This document shows positions 45,583-54,551 of a DNA stretch of 64,000 nt, in pieces. Within the stretch, counting starts at the first letter, position 1, and every line of letters begins with the position of its first letter. The notes under the pieces were generated by a model that was not told the DNA's origin, searched no databases, and saw nothing but the letters and a program-made list of their open reading frames with translations. The stretch is from Polyangiaceae bacterium (lineage in GTDB: Bacteria; Myxococcota_A; Polyangia; Polyangiales; Polyangiaceae): positions 3,844,001-3,908,000 of the forward strand of contig JADJRH010000001.1 of assembly GCA_016712345.1 (NCBI GenBank), written 5' to 3'. The translations under genes were made by a program, and so were the position numbers.

Positions 45583-47487
45583 GTGAACCGCCTTCGATCC
45601 CTACCCACCGCCGCCGCCGCATTCGCGCTTTCCCTCACCGCACTGGCGGCCTGCACTGAAATTTCGCAGGTTCCGCCCACGGCTCCCTGCCCCACTGTAA
45701 CGCCTGATGCTGCGTCTTCCGCGCCGGCATCGGCGACGGCTCAACCCGCTGCCCCCACAGAGGCTGAGGCGCGGGCATTTATGACGGGGGTAGACTCCGA
45801 CTTGCGAAAGTTGTGGACGCAATCGCAGCGTGCGGCGTGGGTGCAGGCCAACTTTATTACCGATGATACAGACTCCTTGTCCGCCGTCGCTGAAGAAGCA
45901 AACATGGAGTATCTCGGGCGGACAATAAAGGCGGCGCAGCGGTTTGAAGGGCTCACACTGCCTGCGGATTTGGCCCGTCAATTCAAGCTTCTGAAAATCG
46001 CCGTCTCCCTTCCGCCGCCGTCCGATGCAAAAGATCGAGCCGAGCTTGCCGAAGTGAGTGTTTGGATGCAAGGCGCCTATGGGAAGGGCAAATATTGCCC
46101 CGACAGGCTCAAGGGCAAATGCCAAGATTTGGAGCAGCTTTCCGAGATCATGGCAAAAAGTCGCAAATACGACGATCTCTTGGATGCATGGAGTGGGTGG
46201 CACCAAACCGGTCGGGCGCTCAAAGACAAATACGTTCGTTATGTGGAGTTGTCGAACAAGGGGGCCAAAGAGATTGGCTTCTCCGATGTGGGCACTTTGT
46301 GGCGAAGCGGATATGACATGCCCGCGGAGAAATTTGAGCAGGACACCGACCGATTGTGGACACAGGTAAAGCCGCTCTACGACTCACTGCATTGTTACAC
46401 TCGCAAGAAGCTTCGCGAGAAATACGGCAAAGAAAAAGTGGCCGAAAAGGCGCCGATTCCGGCGCATTTGCTCGGCAACATGTGGGCCCAAGAATGGGAC
46501 ACTATCTATGATCTGTTGGAGCCGTATTCAGGCGAGCCGTCACTCAATGTGACAAAAGGCATTGAGAAGAAAAAGATCGAAGCTAAAGAAATGGTGCGGA
46601 TCGCGGAGAAGTTTTTCACTTCTTTAGGGATGGACCCGTTGCCGCAAACGTTTTGGGAAAGGTCGTTGTTGACCAAACCCAAAGACCGCGAAGTGGTGTG
46701 TCACGCGAGCGCGTGGGACGTTTCATTCAATGACGACCTGCGCATTAAAATGTGCATTCGCCCCACCGAAGAAGACTTGGTGACTATTCACCATGAGCTT
46801 GGGCACAACTATTATTATCACTACTACCACAAACTGCCGATCTTGCTTCAGCAGGGCGCCAATGACGGCTTCCACGAAGGGATTGGCGACACACTGGCCC
46901 TTTCGGTAACACCTGAATATCTCAAAAATCTGGGGCTGATTGAAAAAGTACCCAACAGCGACAAGAGCGATATCAACTTTTTAATGAAACGCGCGCTTCA
47001 AAGCATTGCGTTTTTGCCGTTTGGCAAGTTGATTGATCAATGGCGCTGGGATGTGTTTTCAGGCAAAACCAAGCCCGCCGATTACAACAAAGCATGGTGG
47101 GAGTTGCGGAAAAAGTACCAGGGCATTGCCCCGGCGATAGCGCGGTCCGAACAGGATTTTGACCCGGGCGCGAAATACCATGTTCCGGCCAACGTGCCCT
47201 ACATTCGGTATTTCTTGGCAAGGATTTATCAATTCCAATTCCACCGCGCGCTTTGCAAAGCCGCGGGCCAAAGCGGGCCGCTCCACAAGTGCTCCATTTA
47301 CGGGAGCAAAGAGGCCGGAGCGAAAATGAAGGCGCTTTTGCAACTGGGTGCGAGCAAACCGTGGCCTGAAGCGATGCAAGCCATTACCGGCCAGGCCGAA
47401 GCCGACGCAACAGCCATTGTGGATTACTTTGCACCGCTCAAAAAGTGGCTCGATGAGCAAAACAAGGGCGAACAATGCGGCTGGTAA
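45583..47487 (+). CDS. M2-family (ACE-like) zinc dipeptidyl carboxypeptidase, lipoprotein
   Basis: A 634-residue secreted peptidase of the peptidyl-dipeptidase A (angiotensin-converting-enzyme) family, from GTG 45583. The signal ends in a lipobox (LAAC, Cys about 24). The zinc site HHELGHNYYYHYYH (HEXXH, about 403) and the third ligand in HEGIGDTLALS (about 431) are intact. Upstream QTFWERSLLTKPKDREVVCHASAWD matches the conserved M2 core before the zinc helix. It would remove C-terminal dipeptides outside the inner membrane. Bacterial ACE homologues occur sporadically. It lies 13 bases after the previous gene. Confidence 0.93.
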   Translation: MNRLRSLPTAAAAFALSLTALAACTEISQVPPTAPCPTVTPDAASSAPASATAQPAAPTEAEARAFMTGVDSDLRKLWTQSQRAAWVQANFITDDTDSLSAVAEEANMEYLGRTIKAAQRFEGLTLPADLARQFKLLKIAVSLPPPSDAKDRAELAEVSVWMQGAYGKGKYCPDRLKGKCQDLEQLSEIMAKSRKYDDLLDAWSGWHQTGRALKDKYVRYVELSNKGAKEIGFSDVGTLWRSGYDMPAEKFEQDTDRLWTQVKPLYDSLHCYTRKKLREKYGKEKVAEKAPIPAHLLGNMWAQEWDTIYDLLEPYSGEPSLNVTKGIEKKKIEAKEMVRIAEKFFTSLGMDPLPQTFWERSLLTKPKDREVVCHASAWDVSFNDDLRIKMCIRPTEEDLVTIHHELGHNYYYHYYHKLPILLQQGANDGFHEGIGDTLALSVTPEYLKNLGLIEKVPNSDKSDINFLMKRALQSIAFLPFGKLIDQWRWDVFSGKTKPADYNKAWWELRKKYQGIAPAIARSEQDFDPGAKYHVPANVPYIRYFLARIYQFQFHRALCKAAGQSGPLHKCSIYGSKEAGAKMKALLQLGASKPWPEAMQAITGQAEADATAIVDYFAPLKKWLDEQNKGEQCGW

Positions 47488-47505
47488 CAGCCGTATAGAG
47501 CTGTT

Positions 47506-48069
47506 GTGAGGCTCTTTGTTGCGGTTGTTCCCCCCGCCGATGTGCTGGTGCAAATTGGCCAGTTAATTGAAAAACTCCGCCCGTTGGCCCCACGTTCAAA
47601 GTGGATATCGGCCAACGGGGCGCACGTCACACTCGCTTTTTTGGGCGAGCGAAACCTGGAGTTTGTTTCACAGTTGTGCGCCGCAGTGGCCAAAACCGCC
47701 GAACAGCACTCACCGTTTCATGTGCGTTTTAATCGGCTGGGAGCGTTTGGCAGGGGAAGACGCGCGCGCGTTCTTTGGTTGGGGACCGAACAGGGGAGGG
47801 ATGCTTTTACAGCACTCTACCACGGGTTGAATCAACACTTGGCAGAACTTGGGTATACGCCGGACAAGCCGTCATTCGAGCCGCACATCACATTGAGTCG
47901 GGCGCGTGATCCAAAAGGAGATCGCGATCTGACGAGTGCGTCAGAGTCAACTCAATGTGGGGATCTTGGGGAGTGGACGGTGAGTGAGCTGGTGATTTAC
48001 GAAAGTGTGCTCACGCCGAAAGGGCCTTTGTATACAGCCGTTGACAGCGCGGCGCTGAGCGGCGGGTGA
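47506..48069 (+). CDS. thpR: RNA 2',3'-cyclic phosphodiesterase (LigT/ThpR)
   Basis: A 187-residue 2H phosphoesterase, starting at GTG 47506, 18 bases after the peptidase. It has the two catalytic HxTx motifs, HVTLAFLG (about 44) and HITLSRAR (about 125), and starts with the typical RLFVAVVPPADV. It opens 2',3'-cyclic phosphate ends of RNA in the cytoplasm; the physiological substrate in bacteria is uncertain. It converges on the GST gene with no gap (48069/48070). Confidence 0.9.
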   Translation: MRLFVAVVPPADVLVQIGQLIEKLRPLAPRSKWISANGAHVTLAFLGERNLEFVSQLCAAVAKTAEQHSPFHVRFNRLGAFGRGRRARVLWLGTEQGRDAFTALYHGLNQHLAELGYTPDKPSFEPHITLSRARDPKGDRDLTSASESTQCGDLGEWTVSELVIYESVLTPKGPLYTAVDSAALSGG

Positions 48070-48675
48070 TTAAGCCATTGCCTTTTTGAAGGCCGCGTGA
48101 CTCTTGAGTTCATAGAGCCAAGAGGCGAGATCCGGGGCGCCTTCAAGCAACTTCATTGACTCGGCCCAACGCATGACACTGCCCACAACAATGTCAACGG
48201 CGCTGAGTTTTTCGGCAACAAGGTACATTTTGCCGAGCATGGCGTGTTCAACAACCTTGATGGCCGCGAGTGCGCGCTCTTTGGCTTTGGCGGTGGCTTC
48301 AGGGCTGCGCTTTTCGGCGGGAAGACCCTGGGTTTGTTCGTAGTAATCAGCCACGGCGGGTTCCAGCGTGGCGGCTGCGAACAACATCCATTGGTAATAC
48401 TGCGCGCGTTCGGGAGTACCGAGGGCGGGCGCCAGTTTCTTATCAATGTACTTGTCTGCGAGATACATGCAGATCGCGATGGATTCGAAAACAACGACAT
48501 CATCGTCGACAAGAGCGGGCACCTTGCCGAGGGGATGAATGCGGAGATACGGCAGTTGCTTTTGTTCGCCCTTCTCCAAATCCACATTGACGAGTTCGTA
48601 GGGGACACCGAGCTGTTCGAGCAGCCAGCGTGGACGGGTCGCGCGTGTGCGAGGGGCGAAATACAACTTGATCAC
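48070..48675 (-). CDS. Glutathione S-transferase family protein
   Basis: A 201-residue two-domain GST. The thioredoxin-like N-terminal domain has IKLYFAPRTRATRPRWLLEQLGVPYE, the cis-Pro loop GKVPAL and VFESIAICMYLADKY (the glutathione gamma-glutamyl site). An all-helical C-terminal domain follows with the LSAVDIVVGSVMRW capping motif. It would conjugate glutathione or act as a thiol-redox enzyme. Length is standard. It is a single gene, convergent with thpR. Confidence 0.92.
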   Translation of the reverse strand: MIKLYFAPRTRATRPRWLLEQLGVPYELVNVDLEKGEQKQLPYLRIHPLGKVPALVDDDVVVFESIAICMYLADKYIDKKLAPALGTPERAQYYQWMLFAAATLEPAVADYYEQTQGLPAEKRSPEATAKAKERALAAIKVVEHAMLGKMYLVAEKLSAVDIVVGSVMRWAESMKLLEGAPDLASWLYELKSHAAFKKAMA

Positions 48676-48726
48676 GGTCGTCTCCTTGGTGAATTGAGCG
48701 GGCCTGCCGTTTCGAAAGCGCGCAGG

Positions 48727-49947
48727 TTACATTCGATTTGCGTCTGCTGCGGCCAAAATGCGCTCTTCGGCCTGCGCTGCGAGTTTTTCAACTGTCATGG
48801 CGGCATCTTCGGCCGACAGGCCTTTGAAGAACTGGAGGAACTGGGGCTCCAGCCCTGGATTGACCGTGGAGAGCACCAACACAATGGGCGTTGTGGGCTT
48901 TTCGATCTCGGCAAGTTCTGTGGCGCGAGCACGCCAGCGTGTGGGCCCAATGGCAACGCGAAGCGCCCATTGCACACCCAAGCCGAAGAGCAGGCCGCCC
49001 ATGACGCACAACACGAATACATCGGCCTCGGCGGGAGCGAGCAGGGCTGTGAGCAATCCGCCCGCGGCTGCTCCGATCACAAGTCCGGGCTCACCACCGT
49101 TGTGGGCCGCGGCAATGCGCAAAATGGCGGCGGCCTGCAACCCGGCTTTGCCTTGCCGAGCCGCGTCGCGAAGGGGGATCAATGTGGACGCGCGCTTGGA
49201 TGAAGCCACGGTGACGCTGATGTACGAAAGCAAAAGCGTGAGTACACAAAGGCCAACGCCGATGCCAACGGACGCCTGACGCGAGAGCACACCTTTGGGA
49301 AGCGGCTCGCGGATCATTGCGTTTTCAGACGATGCGCGTTGCGCCGACGCCTTTTCTTTGAGGCTTGTTTCAGCGGCTTTAACGTGTTGCTCCACTTCAG
49401 CGAGCGGTGCCCCGCCGAGGAGTTGTTGAAGCGTTTTTGTAGCTTCTGTCTGCGCGGGTTTGTCGTCTTCGCCGGGGGTCTTTACTTCTGCCGCCTTGAG
49501 AATGGCGTCCCACGCGGGCGTTGCCCCCGGGCGTTCACCCACCGCGTTGATCGTGCGCTCTTTGCACTGCGCGAGCTTGATCGCGATCTTGTAAGACGGG
49601 ATCGCCTGGCTCCACGCGACCTCGTTGGCCGTTTCTTTGGCCTTGTCTTTGGCGGTGGGTTTTTTCTTTTTTGAGCCGGGGGTGTCGGCTTCTTCAAGTT
49701 TGGCTTGAGCCACGGCCTTGTTGAACAGATCGCGTTCGCGAACCAACTGTTCGGCCTGTTGTACACAAGGCTTCATGGAGGCCGCGAGGTCTTCGGTTGC
49801 CTGCGCCTGGGCTTTGGCCGCCACATCCGGCACAAGTTTGCCTTGCACGGTGACAAGGCGAACGACCGCGATCGCGATGAAAAGCACCAAGATGATGGAC
49901 GCCATAAAGGTCCACCTGACCTCTTCGCGTCGTGTGTATTCGTTCAA
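48727..49947 (-). CDS. Membrane protein of unknown family with large soluble loop
   Basis: About 406 residues. The TTG at 49945-49947 is chosen because AGGAG lies nine bases upstream; the longer frame to 50094 would overlap the divergent transporter gene. There is one N-terminal helix (FMASIILVLFIAIAVVRLV). A charged, helical loop of about 200 residues (Lys/Ala/Glu-rich, two Cys) follows. Next come three helices (VGIGVGLCVLTLLLSYI, LVIGAAAGGLLTALLA, VFVLCVMGGLLFGLGVQWAL) and an Ala/Glu-rich cytoplasmic or periplasmic tail. No motif recognised. It is not obviously coupled to GST, which begins 51 bases downstream. Confidence 0.7.
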   Translation of the reverse strand: MNEYTRREEVRWTFMASIILVLFIAIAVVRLVTVQGKLVPDVAAKAQAQATEDLAASMKPCVQQAEQLVRERDLFNKAVAQAKLEEADTPGSKKKKPTAKDKAKETANEVAWSQAIPSYKIAIKLAQCKERTINAVGERPGATPAWDAILKAAEVKTPGEDDKPAQTEATKTLQQLLGGAPLAEVEQHVKAAETSLKEKASAQRASSENAMIREPLPKGVLSRQASVGIGVGLCVLTLLLSYISVTVASSKRASTLIPLRDAARQGKAGLQAAAILRIAAAHNGGEPGLVIGAAAGGLLTALLAPAEADVFVLCVMGGLLFGLGVQWALRVAIGPTRWRARATELAEIEKPTTPIVLVLSTVNPGLEPQFLQFFKGLSAEDAAMTVEKLAAQAEERILAAADANRM

Positions 49948-50080
49948 GGTGCCGAACTCCTGGAGACGGGATCGCTCAGTGAAGCCACGAACTGTGGTCC
50001 CGACTCTCGCACAAATGCCGCCCTGCACGGAAGACCGACAGGAGTTTGGACAGGGCGGCCGGTTCGTGTAGAGCCGGCAT

Positions 50081-51412
50081 GTGGGCTCCGACACGAGCGC
50101 AAACCCGGCCCGGCGAGCCTCCGACGTTTCGGAGGTTTACGCGCCCCCGCGTGAGGTTGGCTCGGCAGCGGATCCTTCGGCCGGCGCTCCCGGGGCACAA
50201 AACGGTACCGAGGCAGAACCGGGGCAGGACGCTCGACGCGGTTTGCCGTGGACAGTGACCACCTATTTTGCCGAAGGGCTGCCCTTTTCAATTGTTCATC
50301 AGGTGGCGGCCGAACTCTTTACCGCCGTCGGCGCGAGTTTGGTGGCTGTTGGGTACACATCGTTTTACGGGCTCGCGTGGAATCTCAAGTTTCTGTGGAG
50401 CCCGCTCGTGGATCGCTACGGATCGCTTCGGCGGTGGATCGTGTGGACACAAGCGTTGCTTGCTGTGTGTCTCGCGGTTGCGGCGTTTCGCGCTGGGCAA
50501 ACGAACATTGCTCCGGTCGCGATTGCTCTTATTTTCGTGTCATTTTTGGGGGCCACGCAGGACGTAGCCGTGGACGGTTATTACCTCGCGGCGCTCAACA
50601 AACCGGCGCAGGCGTCCCTGTCGGGTACGCGTGTCACGGCGTATCGCGTTGCTCTTTTGGTGGGGAAAAGCGGCCTTGTTGGGCTCGCGGGGCTCGTTTC
50701 TTGGCGCGCGAGTTTTTGGGCCGCCGCGGCCATGTTGGGTGTGCTCGCTGTGCTGCACCGCGTGATGCTCCAGCCTTTGCGCGGCACGTCAAAGTCCGAG
50801 GCCACTGGGCCGATTGGTGCGGCACGCGCGTTTGTCGACAGCTTCAAGAGTTTTTTGCAGAAGCCCAACATCGTTGTGACGCTGGCGTTTGTGGTGACTT
50901 TCAAGGCGGGAGATGCGCTGCTCTTCAATCAGAGTCCGCCGTTTCTTGCGACCCTTGGCCTCGATCTAAAGCTCCGAGGCGCGCTGAGCGTGCCGAGTTT
51001 GATTGCGTCGGTTGTTGGAACAACGCTCGGCGGCATCTGGATCAAGCGCACGAGCGTGTCGCGAACGCTGGTTCCGATCTCGGCTCTGCAAGCTTTTGCG
51101 ATTCCGCTTTATTCGCTGCTCGCCGTGCTGCGGCCGACGTTTTGGTGGGTGGCGATTTCTGTCTCGGTAGAGCAGTTTATCGCGGGTGTCGGCAACGCCG
51201 CGCTGCTCGTGTTTTTGATGCGGCGTTGCGAGGGTGAACACAAGACGGCGCACTTTGCGATTGGAACGGCCCTCATGAGCATTCCCGTCACGCTCGCGGG
51301 ATCGGTGAGTGGTCGTTTGGTTGAATCGCTCGGGTTTACCAAGTTTTTCTTGCTGGCTTTTGTTGCCGCCGTGCCCGGTGCGTTGCTCGCTCGCCACGCT
51401 CCCAAAGATTGA
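50081..51412 (+). CDS. Major facilitator transporter, AmpG-like
   Basis: A 443-residue multi-spanning permease starting at GTG 50081. After a 45-residue hydrophilic lead it reads WTVTTYFAEGLPFSIVH and YGLAWNLKFLWSPLVDRYGSLRRW, the AmpG/SLC33 signature that includes the inter-helix DRxGxxRR loop. About 12 hydrophobic stretches follow. AmpG relatives import anhydromuropeptides or, in related branches, acyl-CoA or siderophore-type cargo; substrate here is unproved. It lies 42 bases before the M16 peptidase pair on the same strand and may be read with it. Confidence 0.85.
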   Translation: MGSDTSANPARRASDVSEVYAPPREVGSAADPSAGAPGAQNGTEAEPGQDARRGLPWTVTTYFAEGLPFSIVHQVAAELFTAVGASLVAVGYTSFYGLAWNLKFLWSPLVDRYGSLRRWIVWTQALLAVCLAVAAFRAGQTNIAPVAIALIFVSFLGATQDVAVDGYYLAALNKPAQASLSGTRVTAYRVALLVGKSGLVGLAGLVSWRASFWAAAAMLGVLAVLHRVMLQPLRGTSKSEATGPIGAARAFVDSFKSFLQKPNIVVTLAFVVTFKAGDALLFNQSPPFLATLGLDLKLRGALSVPSLIASVVGTTLGGIWIKRTSVSRTLVPISALQAFAIPLYSLLAVLRPTFWWVAISVSVEQFIAGVGNAALLVFLMRRCEGEHKTAHFAIGTALMSIPVTLAGSVSGRLVESLGFTKFFLLAFVAAVPGALLARHAPKD

Positions 51413-51454
51413 GGGTGCCTTGCATCCGCCGTGGATGCGCGCCATGGGAGGCGA

Positions 51455-52870
51455 ATGACAAGCGCTCCGTTTGCCTGGCCCCAGCGCAAGTTGTGGCTTT
51501 CTGCGGTGCTCGGAACCGCGTTGCTCGGTGCTTCGCCCGCCATGGCGGGTGATCCGCCGCCCGCGGCTTCGGCACCCGCCCAGCAAAAGCTCAACATCGC
51601 GTTCACAAAGTACACATTGCCAAACGGCCTGACCGTGATCTTGCACGAAGATCACGCGCTGCCGATGGTTGCAGTAAACACGATGGTCCGCGTCGGTTCG
51701 CGGTTTGAAGAACCCAAGCGAACCGGTTTTGCCCACTTGTTTGAGCACTTGATGTTTATGGGCACGCGCCGCGTTCCCACAAAAATGTTCGACGCATGGA
51801 TGGAGGCCGAAGGCGGCTCCAACAACGCTTGGACGAGCGAAGATCGAACGGACTATTACAGCGTCGGCCCCGCGCACATTTTGAAGCTCCTGTTGTGGCT
51901 CGATGCCGATCGGTTTGGCTCGCTGGCCGACGACATGACACTCGAAAAGCTCAACGCGCAGCGCGAAGTGGTGCGAAACGAGAGAAGGCAAACGAGCGAG
52001 AACGAGCCCTACGGCAAGGTGGAGTTGCGTTTGCCCGAGCTGATGTACCCCGATGGTCATCCGTACCACCACCCGGTGATCGGCTCGCACGAAGATCTTG
52101 AAGCGGCCGAGGTGAAGGACGTGGTGTCGTTTTTCAAGCGCCACTACGCGCCGAACAATTGTTCGCTCGTTGTGGCCGGCGACTTCGCCCCCGACGAGGT
52201 GAAGAGCTGGATCAACACGTACTTTGCGGGCATCCCCAAAGTGGAGATTGGAAGCGCGCCCGAAGCAAAAGCTGTGAAGCTCAAGGGCGTTGTTCGCGAA
52301 ACGATCGAAGACAACGTGAAGCTTCCCAAGGTGGTGATGGCGTGGCACTCGCCGCAGCGCTTCGCCAAGGGTGATGCTGAACTTGATCTGCTTTCGGCCA
52401 TGATGGTGACCGGCAAAGCAAGCAGGCTTTACAAGGCGGTTGTGTACGACAAGCCGCTTGCTCAAGAAGTACACGCCGAGCAACGTTCGGCGGATCTCGG
52501 ATCGCAATTTGTTGTGGAAGCAATCGCGCGCCCCGGCGTGAAGCTTGCCGATCTCGAAAAAGCGATCGACCGCGAGATCGAGAGAATTCGCAAAGCGGAA
52601 GTGACATCCGCCGAACTTATGCGCGCCCAAAATCAGTACGAAATGGGCTTTTTCTCGCAGCTCCAATCGGTGATGCGGCGCGCTTCGCTGCTCAACGCGT
52701 ACGAAACGTACAAGGGTGATCCGGGCTTTATCGATCAAGATATCGCGCGGTATCGCAACGCAACGCCCGCGGCGGTGCTCGCTGCCGCGAAAGAAACACT
52801 CGATCCGAAGGCGCGCGTGATCTTGCACGTTGTGCCGAAAGCCGAGCCAAAGGTCGGAGGGAAAAAGTGA
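51455..52870 (+). CDS. M16 zinc peptidase, catalytic partner
   Basis: A 471-residue insulinase-type peptidase from ATG 51455 (GGGAGG upstream). It has a cleavable signal peptide (LWLSAVLGTALLGASPAMA). The inverted zinc motif HLFEH (HxxEH) and downstream Glu in VRNERRQTSENEPYGK are intact, and a second M16 half contains SRLYKAVVYDKPLAQEV. A bacterial M16B-like clan enzyme in the periplasm, degrading unstructured peptides. It overlaps the next gene by GTGA. That gene encodes a partner without the zinc site, so the active form is probably a heterodimer. Confidence 0.92.
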   Translation: MTSAPFAWPQRKLWLSAVLGTALLGASPAMAGDPPPAASAPAQQKLNIAFTKYTLPNGLTVILHEDHALPMVAVNTMVRVGSRFEEPKRTGFAHLFEHLMFMGTRRVPTKMFDAWMEAEGGSNNAWTSEDRTDYYSVGPAHILKLLLWLDADRFGSLADDMTLEKLNAQREVVRNERRQTSENEPYGKVELRLPELMYPDGHPYHHPVIGSHEDLEAAEVKDVVSFFKRHYAPNNCSLVVAGDFAPDEVKSWINTYFAGIPKVEIGSAPEAKAVKLKGVVRETIEDNVKLPKVVMAWHSPQRFAKGDAELDLLSAMMVTGKASRLYKAVVYDKPLAQEVHAEQRSADLGSQFVVEAIARPGVKLADLEKAIDREIERIRKAEVTSAELMRAQNQYEMGFFSQLQSVMRRASLLNAYETYKGDPGFIDQDIARYRNATPAAVLAAAKETLDPKARVILHVVPKAEPKVGGKK

Positions 52871-54414
52871 AAAACTTGGTTTCCCTTCAAACAGGTCGGG
52901 TCCGCGCTCTCATCGCCGGAGCCTTCGCTGCAGCGCTCACACTCGCGGCTTGTACCGAACCAGTCATGACACCGCCTCCTCCGTTTCCAACGTCAACGCC
53001 TCCCACGACAAGCGCGTCTGCGTCGGCCGCTCCCGCGGCGCTGCCCGACAGCATCGACAACAAACCGGTGCTCGCAGCGCCGCGTGCATTTGAGTCGCCC
53101 AAGCCTGAGGTGGTGAAACTCCCCAACGGCATGACGCTGTGGCTGCTTGAACGGCACACGCTTCCGTTGGTCGCTGTGTCGTTGACAGTGCCGAGTGGAT
53201 CGTCGAGCGATCCGCTTGGAAAAGAAGGCCTGGCGTCCATCACGGCCGACATGCTCGACGAGGGCGCGGGTGCGCGCTCGGCGATCGAAGTGTCCACCGC
53301 CCTTCAAGATCTCGGGGTGAGTCTGCGAACGGGCGTCACGATGGATGGCTCCGCGTTTTCGCTGACCGTGCTCAAGAAAAACTTCGGAGCGGCGTTCAAC
53401 ATTTTGTCCGACGTGATCGCGCGTCCACGCTTTGAAGAAAAAGAGTGGAAGCGGGTGAGCGATCTGTGGAAAAACGCGCTGCTCAAGCGCGCCGATGATC
53501 CCAACACCGTTGCGCGCCTCGTGACGCAAATCGCGGTGTACGGCAGGTCGCATCCCTACGGCCACACAACCGACGGGTTTATGGCTTCGGCTGGTAACGT
53601 GGATTTGAACGCTGTGAAAGCGTTTCATGCCGCCCACTACCGGCCCGAGAACATGGTGCTGTCGGTTGTTGGGGACATCACCAAAGATGAAATCACGCGT
53701 TTCGTTAGCGACGCGTTCGGCGCATGGAAAGCGTCGGCACCTGCTCCCGAGCCGACGGCGTTTCCCGCGCCGGTTCGTGGACCGTCAATCGTCCTTGTCG
53801 ATCGTCCCGACGCGCCGCAGTCGGTGATCGCGGTTGTGCGTGACGGCATTCGTTTGCAGGATGCCGACGCCCCGTATTACGAACTCGTGAACACCGCGCT
53901 CGGCGGATCGTTCACGTCGCGCCTCAATCAAAATCTCCGCGAAGACCACGGCTGGACGTACGGCGCGGGCTCGTACTTCTCCGAGACGAAGCGGGGTGGC
54001 GTCTTCGGCGCGCGCGCCGCCGTCGAAACCAAATTCACCGAACCGGCGCTCACAGAGATGCTCAAAGAGCTGCGGCTCATGGCCTCGAAAGGCCTGACCG
54101 AAGACGAACTCGCCAAGGTCAAATCGCAGGACCGCGCGGATCTTGTGCAAGCGTACGAGACGGTGGGCGGTGTCGCCGGCCGCTTCGGCACGCTCTCAAT
54201 CTTGGGATTGCCCGCGAGCTTTGACGCGGTGTCGAGTGCCACCCGCCAATCTGCGAGCCTTGATGGTCTCAAGAAGATCGCGGCCGCCGTCGATCCCGCG
54301 AAGTGCACCATCATCGTCGTCGGGCCTCGAAAAGACGTGCAGGGCGTGCTCCAAAAACTCGGCCCCGTGGAGCACTGGGATCCCGAGGGCAATCCCGTGA
54401 AAGTTGGAAACTGA
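52867..54414 (+). CDS. M16 peptidase-like partner lacking the zinc motif, lipoprotein
   Basis: A 515-residue M16-fold lipoprotein (lipobox LAAC, Cys about 29) starting at GTG 52867 inside the previous stop. After LPNGMTLWLLERHTLPLVAVSL, the position of HxxEH reads GLASITADMLDEGA, so no zinc can bind. The R/Y-type substrate motif is kept in SRLNQNLREDHGWTYGAGSYF. It corresponds to the non-catalytic subunit of split M16 enzymes and may anchor the complex to the membrane. A terminator follows at 54455-54492. Confidence 0.92.
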   Translation: MKNLVSLQTGRVRALIAGAFAAALTLAACTEPVMTPPPPFPTSTPPTTSASASAAPAALPDSIDNKPVLAAPRAFESPKPEVVKLPNGMTLWLLERHTLPLVAVSLTVPSGSSSDPLGKEGLASITADMLDEGAGARSAIEVSTALQDLGVSLRTGVTMDGSAFSLTVLKKNFGAAFNILSDVIARPRFEEKEWKRVSDLWKNALLKRADDPNTVARLVTQIAVYGRSHPYGHTTDGFMASAGNVDLNAVKAFHAAHYRPENMVLSVVGDITKDEITRFVSDAFGAWKASAPAPEPTAFPAPVRGPSIVLVDRPDAPQSVIAVVRDGIRLQDADAPYYELVNTALGGSFTSRLNQNLREDHGWTYGAGSYFSETKRGGVFGARAAVETKFTEPALTEMLKELRLMASKGLTEDELAKVKSQDRADLVQAYETVGGVAGRFGTLSILGLPASFDAVSSATRQSASLDGLKKIAAAVDPAKCTIIVVGPRKDVQGVLQKLGPVEHWDPEGNPVKVGN

Positions 54415-54454
54415 CAAGCCGACAAAGTGATCGGCTACCAAGTGACAAAATGAC

Positions 54455-54492
54455 AACGCGGCCGACCCCTTTTGAGGGCTGGCCGCGTTTTT
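54455..54492 (+). terminator. Rho-independent terminator after the M16 pair
   Basis: AACGCGGCC (54455-54463) pairs perfectly with GGCCGCGTT (54481-54489), with an inner ACCCC/GAGGG arrangement, and ends in TTTTT at 54488-54492. A second 6-bp hairpin (AGCCGA, 54417-54422; TCGGCT, 54431-54436) sits just after the M16 stop. Confidence 0.85.
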
Positions 54493-54551
54493 CGATTCAC
54501 CGCTGAAGGAGCCCGACGCGCTGCTCAAATGAGTCGCGCCGCGATGGGGAG

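Noticed and set aside
49948..50094. N-terminal extension of the membrane protein at 48727
   Set aside because: Overlaps the divergent transporter start; TTG 49947 has AGGAG and the following residues fit a membrane protein start.
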